A stretch of DNA of 64,000 bases from NCBI RefSeq assembly GCF_019399895.1, contig NC_091864.1, positions 12,812,001-12,876,000 on the forward strand. The letters run 5' to 3'. Shown here piece after piece: positions 38,501 to 48,926 of this stretch (positions are counted from its first letter, which is position 1; each line of letters begins with the position of its first letter). Origin of the DNA: Cardiocondyla obscurior (lineage: Eukaryota > Arthropoda > Insecta > Hymenoptera > Formicidae). A program made the position numbers and the translations under genes. The notes beneath the pieces were generated by a model. The model saw only the letters and a list, made by a program, of their open reading frames with translations. It did no database searches and was not told where the DNA came from.

Positions 38501-38779
38501 CGAGTTCCCATAACTCGGTACCCAACTTGTCCGCCCATCTGGCCACTCTTGAAAAAAGAAATTATGAATCAATTAAAATATTTTTTAAAATACGATATAA
38601 TTGTTTGAATATTTTTTCTAATTCGTTTATGATAATGTATTTATTCAAAGTACGTTCATGACTTTCACATTCTGTAGTGTATTACTATGCGGAACTCACA
38701 TATGCGCGTCTTTAGCCAGACACAAGACGGACAGCAACACGAAATAAAAGATGAAACATTGACCTGCAATCGTCGGCAT
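32577..38779 (-). CDS. Voltage-gated calcium channel alpha2/delta subunit, paralogue B
   Basis: Exons in transcript order: 38779-38700, 38547-38466, 38266-38004, 37680-37238, 37059-36725, 36646-36383, 36081-35953, 35832-35800, 35279-34927, 34784-34580, 34486-33895, 33825-33470, 33388-33092, 32867-32577; 1240 residues. Same architecture as paralogue A: signal peptide (FIFYFVLLSVLCLA), VWA_N, VWA metal site DVSGSMTG near residue 277, Cache-type repeats (LLGVAGTDVPISDI, YKLGVDGYAFIVSNNGYVIF), a cysteine-containing delta part and hydrophobic C-terminus (ALMMSFSLLCMTVVKMLYIFV is near the end). Many intron positions match paralogue A, but several introns are absent (34927-35279 and 33895-34486 are fused exons), showing an old tandem duplication followed by intron loss or gain. 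Odd: a run of Asp residues about 20 long just before the VWA domain, missing in A, and a VWA loop reading ITDDVTGG instead of ITDG. The donor after 35953 (GTTTAG) is weak. Confidence 0.92.
35800..35832 (-). CDS. Microexon (33 nt) of alpha2/delta paralogue B
   Basis: Encodes YQLEELDKHLQ. Acceptor CCGAAG, donor GTAATT, phase 0 on both sides, so it can be skipped without frame change. It sits in the variable linker between the VWA domain and the first Cache repeat. Confidence 0.6.
37375..37437. repeat. Asp-codon repeat inside paralogue B coding sequence
   Basis: On the plus strand a run of (A/G)TC/TC(A/G)-type triplets; on the coding strand mostly GAT/GAC codons giving an acidic tract broken by Asn, Ser and Glu. 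Mixed GAT and GAC use suggests the tract is not a fresh slippage product only. Confidence 0.85.
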
Positions 38780-40595
38780 GAACAAAAATCACAGCGTCCG
38801 TTTTCTTTTTCTTTTGCCTCGGCAACAACTAGGTTCGTACCCCTACGTTATATTTCTAAGCTCTCTTTCTAAAACAAATACAGATTCGTATAAGCTCACG
38901 AAAACAGATTAGCAGTGCACTTGAGTAGTAGTGTCTACTGTGGAACAAACCGGCTGCGAAGTTCACCTACAGTCCGATTATTTTTGGCATTTGAGCAGCG
39001 CCGTCTTGAAGCTCTAAAGATTCCTTCTTGCTTTCTAGCGTGGATATTAATAAAATCATGCCGGTCGGTCAAAATAATATCTAGAAAGAAATTAAAAGAA
39101 TTGTTAGTAATTAATATTGATCGCAAAAATATTTTAAAGTAAATTTATAATAATTTACGCTTATCAACTAAAAATAATAAAATACCTTTAAAAACATGCA
39201 TATCAAAAATTACTTATATATCTCTTTACAATTTAATTATTTTTACAATTCCAATGAATTAATTAAGTTAATAAAAAAGTTGTGGATACTTATAACATTC
39301 ATAATCTCGATTCGAAACATTGTAGTATTTTTCTTCATTTTTTGTCAGTACGTTTTCTTTTCATATTTCGTTTGTTATTTGCTTATTATATGTAAATTAA
39401 ATTGGATAATAAGTTACTTCACGAAAGCACAAGAAAAACTAAATAAGTTTTTTTTTAATTGATCAAAAGAACGTAGAAACAAATTGTGCAATTATCCAGT
39501 GTTCGTGTTCTTGTATTATTGCGTGATGCAGTTTTTACGATTTTGCAATCATTATACACGTGTGTAATCGAAGAGCTAAAAGATCCTCAAAATTGCGAAT
39601 AAACAAAGAAACAAAATTTGTCACAAAAAATATAATATGTTGCAATATACGTGTTACACTATAATATATATATATATATATATATACTAATTATAATTAT
39701 ATCTAAAAAAAATTTACCTTTATTTGCTCGGTCGAAGGTCGGTGGATGGACACTGCGGTATATATGGCCCACAGAGTGAGACGAGATAGGTACACGACAA
39801 TAAGCCGTGAGAGGAATAAAGACCGTCTTTACCTGGACATATTAATTAAATATTAAAATTAAATTAAACCTTAAAATCGCCGACTTTACAGCTGATTTTT
39901 CTATTTAAGAAGATATTAATATTACGTTTTTCTGTTTTTAAGTCGACGTTTTTAAGTTTATGATTAAAAGATGTTTTTAACACTGAAAGAAATATTCACG
40001 ATTAAATATTCACGATAGAGGTTAAACTAATTACTTAAATTTTGTTCTTCTTTTATTGTCTTAAGATATTGAAAAATGCCAATATGACGAAATGTAAAAA
40101 GAAACAGCAATGCATATCTCATATGACCCAACGTAAAAATTAAAAGCTACTAATTTGGTTGTCAAATAAGAATAATAGTTAAGAATAATTAAACAAAATT
40201 GTCTTGAAAATTGAGGTTACACTTAGAAATATTACTCAAGTATCTTCGTGTATATTATTTAAATTTTAACCTTGTTTAATATTCGGTGCATAACAAGAAC
40301 AAAATAATACAGGAAGATATTCAAGTACGTTTTTAGAGTGTACTTTAACATAATAAATAATCGTTACAATTAATATAATGAAGTATTAAAATTCTTTTCA
40401 AATTTGGCAATGTCATACATGCTTACTAGCTGTAATATCTAACAGATATAACGCATGCGCGTTTATCAAGAATGACATGTTTTTCTGTTATTAGCAATCG
40501 CATTTAGCTCCTATCGTTAGTTCATACTTGTACAATTCACAGGAAGAACAGTAAAACAATAGCAGAGTTCAAAAATCAAAGAATAATTAATAAAT
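38780..40595. other. Gene-free 1.8 kb upstream of paralogue B
   Basis: AT-rich, with an (AT)n run at 39664-39687. On the minus strand 39838-39718 has the look of a short 5'UTR exon (downstream donor GTAAAT), possibly the leader of paralogue B, but this is weak. No coding sequence seen. Confidence 0.4.
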
Positions 40596-40820
40596 ATGAA
40601 TTTAAACGATACTAATAAAATGCAGCGAGTGAAAAAGAAGACTTTCAGACGTAAAAAACAAGACAATACTGACAGTGAGTGGGAAATTGCCATCCTGGAA
40701 AACTGTGAACTGCTAATGACGCGCTTCCAGACTAATGCTAAGGGTTCACTCGACATCAGAGATCTGGCTTCTTATTACGGTATCTGTAACGCAACAATAA
40801 ATGGTATTACGTATCTTTAA
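40596..40820 (+). CDS. Small uncharacterised ORF, 74 codons
   Basis: ATG to TAA, basic at the N-terminus (QRVKKKTFRRKKQ) then an amphipathic part (EWEIAILENCELLMTRFQ). GC and codon use are higher than the surrounding AT-rich DNA, which supports coding. A GTATCT after the codons for ASYY is a possible donor in phase 1, so this could be a first exon joining further exons, for instance the one at 42219. No family recognised. Confidence 0.35.
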   Translation: MNLNDTNKMQRVKKKTFRRKKQDNTDSEWEIAILENCELLMTRFQTNAKGSLDIRDLASYYGICNATINGITYL

Positions 40821-40825
40821 AATGT

Positions 40826-40899
40826 GATATGTATATTAGTGCACTGTATGTATAAATTTTGCGATATGTATATTAGTGCACTATACGTATAAATTTTAC
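40826..40899. repeat. 37-bp direct repeat, two copies
   Basis: Units 40826-40862 and 40863-40899, both starting GATATGTATATTAGTGCACT and ending in TATAAATTTT plus two bases; about three mismatches. It starts six bases after the stop of the small ORF. Confidence 0.85.
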
Positions 40900-41736
40900 G
40901 AACTTTATTCAGGTCAACAATAATTATATAATTAGTTATTATTTTAAAAAAGTATTACTTATACATATGTATAATAAATTATTTCTAATTTAAGAAATAA
41001 TAATACATGTAGTATATAATTAAAATGTTTCAGTTATTATTTTTATATTTTATTCAAATATACTGTTATAGTTTTACAAATATGTTTCTAATACAATTGC
41101 TTTATTTGAGAGATTCTTATAAAAAATATTACATTACTCTATATTTTTTATTGAATTAATTTTCTTTATAACTATAAGCAAAAATAATCACACGTGCATA
41201 TAAGAAAGCTAGAAATAGCAAAAAGCAATAAAGCATAATGCAAATGCAAGTCTCGGTAGCAGGTGCGTGAAAAAACATTTTATTTAAATAGGATATCACT
41301 TCATTATTTCAAGACGTAATCAAAAAGAAGTTTGCATAATGTCATAATAACTTGTTCAGATCGTCAATGGTAAAAGTATTTGGCAAATATTATTTGTAAG
41401 CGTGTTTATACTGAAAAATAATTCAAGTTATGCGACATATTAAAACTCCACTTCACATTTCAATAAGTTTAATATGTTTAAGAACATAATTGCCAAAAAA
41501 GTAATATAGACAGAATAATTTCAAACATCAGTTTGTTTCGTACCGTTTGGACTGTCCGCATTGACCAAGGTGGGGATTCCTCGGTGGGGAACAGGTCTGC
41601 AAAGGTTCAGGGAGGGAACTTCATGCCGGTGTTCACCCCGGGATTGATATTGATTGCGAGCACGCGGGACCGGTGTCGGGTAGTCCGAGGTGAAGCGTAC
41701 GTCGAGCAGCAGGTCGATTGCTGAGACAAATAAAAA

Positions 41737-42397
41737 ATGCCTCCTGAGTGTGAAGAAATTGAGATTCGCGACATGTTGGAAAAGAACGACTACATCGAAC
41801 GAGCTGTTCCGAAGAAGTCATCAAAGCTTTGCACGTTATGCGGTGCGTGTTTTCTACCTTTTCCTTGAAGTTTCTAAACTTTGGTATAACACAAGTACTC
41901 AGTAAAAATTTTGAATTCATATAAATTGCTCCAATTTCATGAGATTATTCAATTATTACATTATTTTCAAAACTTAATATTTCGGATTCTAACAAAAATT
42001 TTTTTTAAGTTTATTTACATCAATGTATTATTATAGTTAATTAGAAAAAATTTATAATATTAAAATAATCCAGAAAAAAAATTTTTTGCAGTATATTATG
42101 TTCTGACTAATTTCACGTATCGATCTATGAAGTATCGCAATGTATTTGATACGTTACAAATGCTCAGTTGATGAAGGAAACCGATAATAATATTGTCAAT
42201 GGTATACATTGTGTTTAGTTAAATGTAAATGCAAAGAAAAGGAAACAAGTTTTATGTGTAATACATATATGAATGTGCTGTGTTATACCAAAACAGTTGG
42301 TCAAACTTTAGTCCACCATAATCAATTAATAAAATCTAGAAATGTATCTACAATTAAGATAGTCACAGAACAAATTAATATTGTTATAAAAGACTAA
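41737..42397 (+). CDS. Candidate two-exon, cysteine-rich small protein (94 aa)
   Basis: Exon 1 41737-41842 and exon 2 42219-42397 join in phase (donor GTGCGT, acceptor TTTAG). The product starts MPPECEEIEIRDMLEKNDYI and, across the junction, reads LCTLCVKCKCKEKETSF, giving clustered cysteines; the C-terminal half is hydrophilic. The exon 1 region (41530-41850) is clearly richer in GC than its surroundings. I do not recognise the family. Upstream of the ATG the frame has stops, so the start is well defined if the gene is real. Alternatives: part of a longer gene using other exons, or the remains of a degraded gene. Confidence 0.4.
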
Positions 42398-42837
42398 CAG
42401 AGGCATAAAAGCGTAATTCTTAATATTAGTAACATGTTTTGTTGATAAATTAATTTTAAGTAATTGCCTAATGTTTAGTAGTTAAATAGCTTAGATCTTT
42501 TATGTGACATTTAGATATAACGTACGAAAGGTACGTTATCTCATACATGTAATAATTTACTACAATATCGACGCTTATCTTTGTAGACAGGTGAACCGAT
42601 AAGTTTGCACAGATGGATCTCTCAATTCATATAGCATGAACACTTTTATTATTGGAACATATATCGTACGACTGTGATAAAAAACAGCTTTATTTTCTTC
42701 CTTCTTTCTAATTTGTCTTTCTTTTTTCATTTACTTACTTCGCTTACCTAGACTTATGCAATCGCACATTATGCTACATTGGTTCCCGTAAAACGCGATT
42801 AATGTTTATTCTGATGTCAATCTTTCATGTGCTGCTG

Positions 42838-43932
42838 TCATGTACATAGGAACTTCGTTTCAAAGTTTAGTTGATGATCGACGCCGGTTACGTTGGGTAC
42901 TCGAACAAGTTGGGTGCCGAAATTTTTCAAATCATATTCTGTGAATAGAAAAACATTTATGAGTTATTCTACATTATTTTTATTAAAAAATATAAAATTT
43001 ATATCTAACAACCTCAGTCGCAAAATTCGAAGGTATAAGAAATTTTTCAATGTGAGATTTCCTTAGATTCTTTTCTTTTTTTTATAAATTTCTAAAATTT
43101 TGTTAAAAAATAACTAAATTAGATAATATATCAACCTTCGCTCATAAAAAAAATAAAGAAGATCTATGAGGCTTGCTTCTTATATAGAAATAATGTGCAT
43201 TTGGCGCCAATCAACTGACAAGTACTTAACTATTTGGACGGATATTTATCTTGCCCGTTTGATCTACCCTAGCATTTTCCTTCCGTTTTATTATCATACC
43301 TTTCAAACTATCACGAAGTAAATATATTTTTATCTTGTATGGTTTTTCGATACCAGCAAATTCAAAGTAAAGAGTTAGATAGCAATCGATTTACTAGAAA
43401 AACTGAATTACTTTTTAATCATTTGCACATCTTTAAATATCTCCTAAATAGTGAAAAATTCTAGAATTATTACATTGTGGCATTGCAAATTAGTTAATTA
43501 TAAAAATCTCATATGTATTATTTGCTAAAAAAATTGTTGCATTATTCATATTACAAATTGTAAATTAAAATGTCTTTATCTTCCACTACATACAATCATG
43601 TGAAACATTGCCTAAAGCTCTCAATCAACATTAAATAACTATAATTAAAGTTTCCGCGAATCTGTATTTCAATATACATTATTTTATAATTTTACGACAA
43701 AATGAATGTAACAATTTACAAGTATTTTGCAATATCTAAACATAATATTAAACATGCCAAGACAATTCATTTTCCACTTTTACCTCCTTGTTCATAGATA
43801 AAATGATTAAAATTAAGATAAGATATGGAGATATTAGAAAACTGTCTCTGGAACAGTTTCGATCTTCGGAAAATGAAAAGTCAAACCTCAGGGAACAATA
43901 CCTCGGCCTTTTTCTTTGAGTGACCTAGCCAT
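42838..43932 (-). CDS. Candidate two-exon microprotein (43 aa)
   Basis: Exon 1 43932-43902 (MARSLKEKGR) and exon 2 42938-42838 join in phase at a split GAA codon; exon 2 has a good acceptor (TTCACAG) and ends with TGA. The second exon reads FGTQLVRVPNVTGVDHQLN, with coding-like composition in AT-rich DNA. A stop lies in frame upstream of the ATG, and the context AAAATGG is a good start. The intron is 963 bp. No family recognised; exon 2 could also be the last exon of a different gene. Confidence 0.3.
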
Positions 43933-45013
43933 TTTCAACTCTTTTAATTTCTTCTACCCTCCAAAGGTAGATACTCCGGCGGATAACGTTTCGCTTAAAC
44001 CGCAGTCACTTGCTCGTGCCAATGTAACAGGCTGTAATAGAGTAAGATTGTAATAAATGAACGGTGAATTAGTATTGGCTGATTGACCGCACGACCTTCC
44101 GTTCGCCGGCGCGCGTTATGTATGAGCGCCGGCCGATCTCTCCTGTCACGCCGTGTGAACCTCAGCATCGCGGCGGACCAACGAGGTTAATTAGTTCAAA
44201 GTGGCCTCCCATCTGCGCTACGACGACGGCGAGGCGACGTCCGGAGAGAGGCACTCCGACACGATCCGAATACCTGAATAACGTGACAGTGCGTGAGAGA
44301 CGCCATTAGAATCGAGTGCCGTTCCGCGAAATTAATCTCGGATAGTTGCAGATAACGAATCATCATCTAACATTTACCTGCACCGTGATTATTTTCCTTA
44401 TCGCCAGTACCGTGCCTCCGCTCGAGGCGTTTCGTCGCGAACTTTATTCTCACTGTGCCGCTCCTAATCATAGTTTCCTTGGCGGCGTCGATCGAAGAAG
44501 CGGTTCTTCCTGCCGTAGGCAACCCCTTTGTCGGCCCGTAAGGAAGTAAGTCACAAATTCAAATCTCATCTCTTGATACACAGCGACAACCTCCCGCGAT
44601 CGTAACTTCCACAAGGTGTACTTATTTTACTCCAATCAACGAAATGATCGATATTCAATTCGAACTAGATTTTTAGCGCGGGATATATAATTTTTTTTCT
44701 AATAAACCCTTTGATTGTCTTTTCAAAAACATTTACATCTGACTCTTAATTCTATTTTTTTTTTTTTTTCCTTTGAAATTATTCGGAAAAGAGGGATAAA
44801 TATTTCGCGTACGAATATGGACGTTTTAACGCCAAGCCTTGAATATAAAATAATATATTTAAAACGTCGCCCGTCTCTCGAGCTCGCGCGTTTTATCTCG
44901 GCCGGTTGTCATGCGTATCAACCAGCTGTTCGTTCGGTAAAAGTTGTGTCCAGTTAGGTTAGGTGTTCCTTGGTCGCGCGTATTTGTCACGTCGCCGACC
45001 ACCTCTCTCGAGG
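43933..45013. other. Probable promoter/leader region of the rolling-stone-like gene
   Basis: 44100-44560 and 44860-45080 are GC- and CpG-rich compared with the AT-rich flanks, as expected for promoter or 5'UTR sequence. ORFs here lack ATG starts or similarity. A T-run lies near 44756. Confidence 0.35.
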
Positions 45014-47068
45014 ATGGTGCTCTCGTTTGCAGGATTACCTTCCTTCAAACGATTGCTGTTGTTCTTCTTACAATGCTCGTTATGTAAGTCGCGCGTAAAA
45101 TATTCATTGAAAAACTTTTACGGCTACCCGGCATGTTATCACTTCTTGAATAACTTATCTTTCAATAACCGGTTATTAAAACACATCCATTTAAGACAGC
45201 GAGTAATTGTTTTTAAACTTGAAAAGCCTTCAAAGTTTACAAAGAAAATAAAAAAAAAAGAGAATTTTTTTAAGACATACTACTTTTAGCAGCCTGAATT
45301 GTTAAACTGATTGGTATTTTAGCAAAATAATTTTTATGTCACTGATTCAGTTTCTATATTAAAAAATTATGATGCAACACAAATATTAATAAAGCTCTGA
45401 AGTATTCAACAGCCATATTACTATTGTGATTGTACGTTAAACATATTTTCTATGTTGAACAAAGTTAATAGTTTGCATTCTAAATGAATTACGAATAATA
45501 AAATTTCTTGACTTTACAGCAATTTTCTTTTTACAAAGTTTGACTACGACGAGCAGAAATTAATTACGTACATACGTACGCTTGCTCATCCAAGCGCAGC
45601 GAAGCAAGACGCAGTCATTTTCGGGGAATAATTAGATTTATTAAGACGTTAATCGTCGGATCACGCTTGTGTTCAGAATAGCGTGATTGCGTGTTCCTGC
45701 TATGTACCGTTTTCAAGCTGAATCGACTGTCTCCTCGTTATTTGTTACGAGTCGTCGTCGTACAACGCGCAATTGTCAGTTATCCCTCTATATTCCGTAT
45801 AATTTTTTTTTTTTTTTTTGAGACGCATATTTCGACATTTTATTATTCTAAGTATGTCCTTCGAGTCTTTTAAAAGTAATTTTGGTTTTACAAATTCAAC
45901 TTGTATATTTAAAATTACTAATTCTTCATATATTTTTTTCAACACATTGAGAAAAAGAATGACTAAAAATGATGTGTGTTCACGAGCTGCCAATAAAATA
46001 AAATTTTTAATTGATAAAGACGTGTTTCGACGTGCATCGAAAAAAAAAATTTGAAGAATTAGTTTTAAATATTCGAATGGAATGTGAAACATAAAGATAA
46101 CATTTAATTTGAAAGAAGGACGTACTTATTATGTAAGAAAGCGAATATGTGTATATATATATAGAAAAGAGAAATACTATTGAGCTTTTGTTCCTCCAGG
46201 TCATCGCGCAATGGTGAGCAAACTTTGGTGCCAAGAGATTGGACGAAGATGGAGACAGGCAGTGAGACAAAAACCTCCGCAAGCACGTGTATTGTCAGAA
46301 CCAAAATGTCAGTCGTACGTGGCTATCTGGTATCTGTACTATCGCTGGATCATCTTCCTCGTTTGGGCCGCCTTTGTCGTGTGTTCAATATTCGAGTTCG
46401 GCAGCTACAAACCGCTGTTTCAATGGGAGAAATGGCCAATTTATTTAACCAACTGGGACATGGTTTTGGGCCTTATACAGGCGCTTGTTGGTGGTATTCT
46501 CGTCTCGAAACGATGGCGATTGCAGAAGATACCAGGTTTCGATCCTTGCGGTCTCAAATTGGAATCTACTGAGCGAGTGTACTGGTTTCTGTACGTCGTC
46601 ACTACCAATATGGCCATTGGTGTAACGGTGTGTTACTGGCTTGCCGTGTACAATCCAGAGCTTCATCAAGTGGATCCGCTCAACATTATGATGCATGTGT
46701 GCAACAGCGTGCTGATGCTGATTGATTTATTTGTTACCAGCATACCGTTTCGCCTACGAAATTTCTGGTGGTGCCTATCGATCGTTCTATTCTACGTGAT
46801 CTTCTCTGTGATCTATTACATCGCCGGCGGTCTCGACAAGCACGGCGTCCACTATATCTACAAAGTTCTTGACTGGAAAAAACCGGTGCGGACATCACTT
46901 GTTTGTATCGGTGGTTTCACGTTCGTGACGGTGTTACATTGCGTCGTTTGCATGCTGGCGAACATCAGAGACCGCATCTATCGCAAGACTGCCGAGAAAT
47001 TCAATAAACCTGCGCAGATAAATATAATGGATGATAAACCGCTTCCAGAAAAACAAGCAGAAGTTTAG
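45014..47068 (+). CDS. rost: Rolling stone-like multi-pass membrane protein
   Basis: The main coding exon is 46200-47068; its own ATG at 46211 gives 285 residues (MVSKLWCQEIGRRWRQAVRQ). The family (Drosophila rolling stone, needed for myoblast fusion) is a poorly understood multi-pass plasma-membrane protein. Visible helices include YRWIIFLVWAAFVVCSIFEF, MVLGLIQALVGGILV, YWFLYVVTTNMAIGVTVCYW, a segment around HVCNSVLMLIDLFV, FWWCLSIVLFYVIFSVIYYI and SLVCIGGFTFVTVLHCVVCM, six to seven in total, with a hydrophilic C-terminal tail. An upstream exon 45014-45083 (ATG, hydrophobic FKRLLLFFLQCSL, donor GTAAGT) joins in frame through CHRA to the main Met, so an alternative longer protein of 312 residues is possible. 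Whether translation starts there or at 46211 cannot be decided here; the downstream start fits the family. Confidence 0.88.
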
Positions 47069-48926
47069 TTTAATCGATAAAATTTTATATAAAAAGAATT
47101 GTTTCTATCGATCTAATATTCTCTTAGCAAAATCTCAAGGCATTAGACTAATTTATTATTGAGCAAAAAAAAATAAACAATGCCTTTTTGACGTGGCTAC
47201 ATTTGCGAAGAGTTCTTTTTTGTTGAGCGAGCTTTCTGTGGTCATCTAACTCACTTGTAGAAACGATAAGTATTAATAGAATGTTAACAGTGTTTGATGA
47301 GTGATACAAGTAGGTGATATTTTGCAACGACTCCGTGAGCTTCATCTTTGACGATATATCTAACAAAATAAAAAAAAAAAACAATAATTATTGTTAATAG
47401 GATTAAAATATCGATATAAAGTTATTTCTAATTTGTTGATCCTATAAAAGTATTCATATTTATTAGAAATGGCATAATAACAATATGTACAAACCTGATA
47501 TCATTGATGAGTGTTCTAATTCCATTATTAGTTCTTTTTTCTAGATGCAAAATAGAAAAAAAAAAAAATAGACATTTTATAATTATTTTAATTTTTCAAT
47601 ATAGTATATATATAAACTGAATAAGGAAAATCAGTATATTTTACTTCTTATTTAATGCTACGTGAAATTACTTGTCTTGTGTTTTTGTAATATTGAAAAG
47701 CATTGAATATATTTTTATTTTGAATATATCTTAATAAAAATTATCACCTTTTGCTTTGAACACTATTAAATTAATTTCAGATTACGAATGTCGTATGTAA
47801 GATATACATATTTTCATTGATATTAATAGCTAATATTAATTATAGAATCAAAAATTTTTAATATTTATATCAAAATTTAGGAAATTTAATAATATATAAC
47901 GATTAATAAAATTTAATTAGCGTCATCGTTATCATAAATTATTTGGAAAGCTTGAGATGTTACTATTAAATAAGACGATGCTAATCGAAAAGTATGTAAA
48001 AGCAATATGCTTATATGTGAGGCTGCACATACAATTCGGAATGGTTAATGTAATCGTAATTTGATTTAAGAAAAATTTGTTTAGAGCTCAATGTTATGTG
48101 TTTTAAAGAAAACACAAAAATTCAAGAGTTCCTATTTAGATAAATTTCTATTTTATTGATGCGTCTATATACAATATTATATGATTATTGTATGTGCAGC
48201 CAATTGGTCGTAGCAGATAAATATTTTTTTCCAATGGTTACTGATAAACTATGATATTGATAAACTAGATTTGCGCATACGTAGCAAATAAATGCGCAGC
48301 ATAAAATAATCGAGAATTGTACGCGTATAGCTTTTTGTACATTCCTTTTTGTACATTTTTTAAATTACAATTTGCTATAATAATTCTTGATGTAATTCAT
48401 TATTATTAAAAAAAAACCATTAAATTGCATAAACCTGTAACATGATATGATAACGTGATAACATTATAATATTGAAGTATATTAATGAATAAATGATTTT
48501 ATATATTTATGCACGTGTGTGTTTTAAAGAATAATGTATTACTTATAAATGATATACGATTTTAAAGTGCATCGAATAACGACAACAATGAAACGCACAG
48601 ATAAAAATTTTTATGGAAAAATATCAACGATTTATTAATAAAATAACGATTTAAAGCGAGTACGGGCGTAGTACAAATGAATATTATGCTGAGGCCAGCT
48701 CCTGGATCACAGATCGTGTGTTAAAATTACCACGAAAGCTATGTTTAATATAATAACGATCGTTATCGTTAAAACTATTATGCCACTCTTAAGTTATATT
48801 GAAAATAATTGCGATTATCACATCATGTCCAAAATAATTTTATGATCACTTGGTCGAGAACACTTTATCACGAAAATTATTTGAGACCATAATAGTAAAG
48901 ATAATCACTTGCGTTCATCGCGAAAA
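47069..48926. other. Gene-free 1.9 kb, very AT-rich
   Basis: Holds the 3'UTR of the rolling-stone-like gene (AATAAA near 47171) and that of the minus-strand zinc-finger gene. No coding or repeat structure noted. Confidence 0.5.

Noticed and set aside
39664..39687. (AT)n run considered as a regulatory TATA element
   Set aside because: Simple microsatellite of a kind common in this genome; no transcription start evidence.
42517..42539. 9-bp hairpin ATAACGTAC/GTACGTTAT
   Set aside because: Short and isolated; could arise by chance in AT-rich DNA and has no gene context.
44346..44549. Signal-peptide-like ORF upstream of the rolling-stone-like gene
   Set aside because: It opens with TTG, has no ATG and no splice-linked continuation; the GC-rich composition fits a promoter or leader.
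46180..46572. 130-codon plus-strand ORF overlapping the rolling-stone-like exon
   Set aside because: Shadow in a different frame of the real coding exon.
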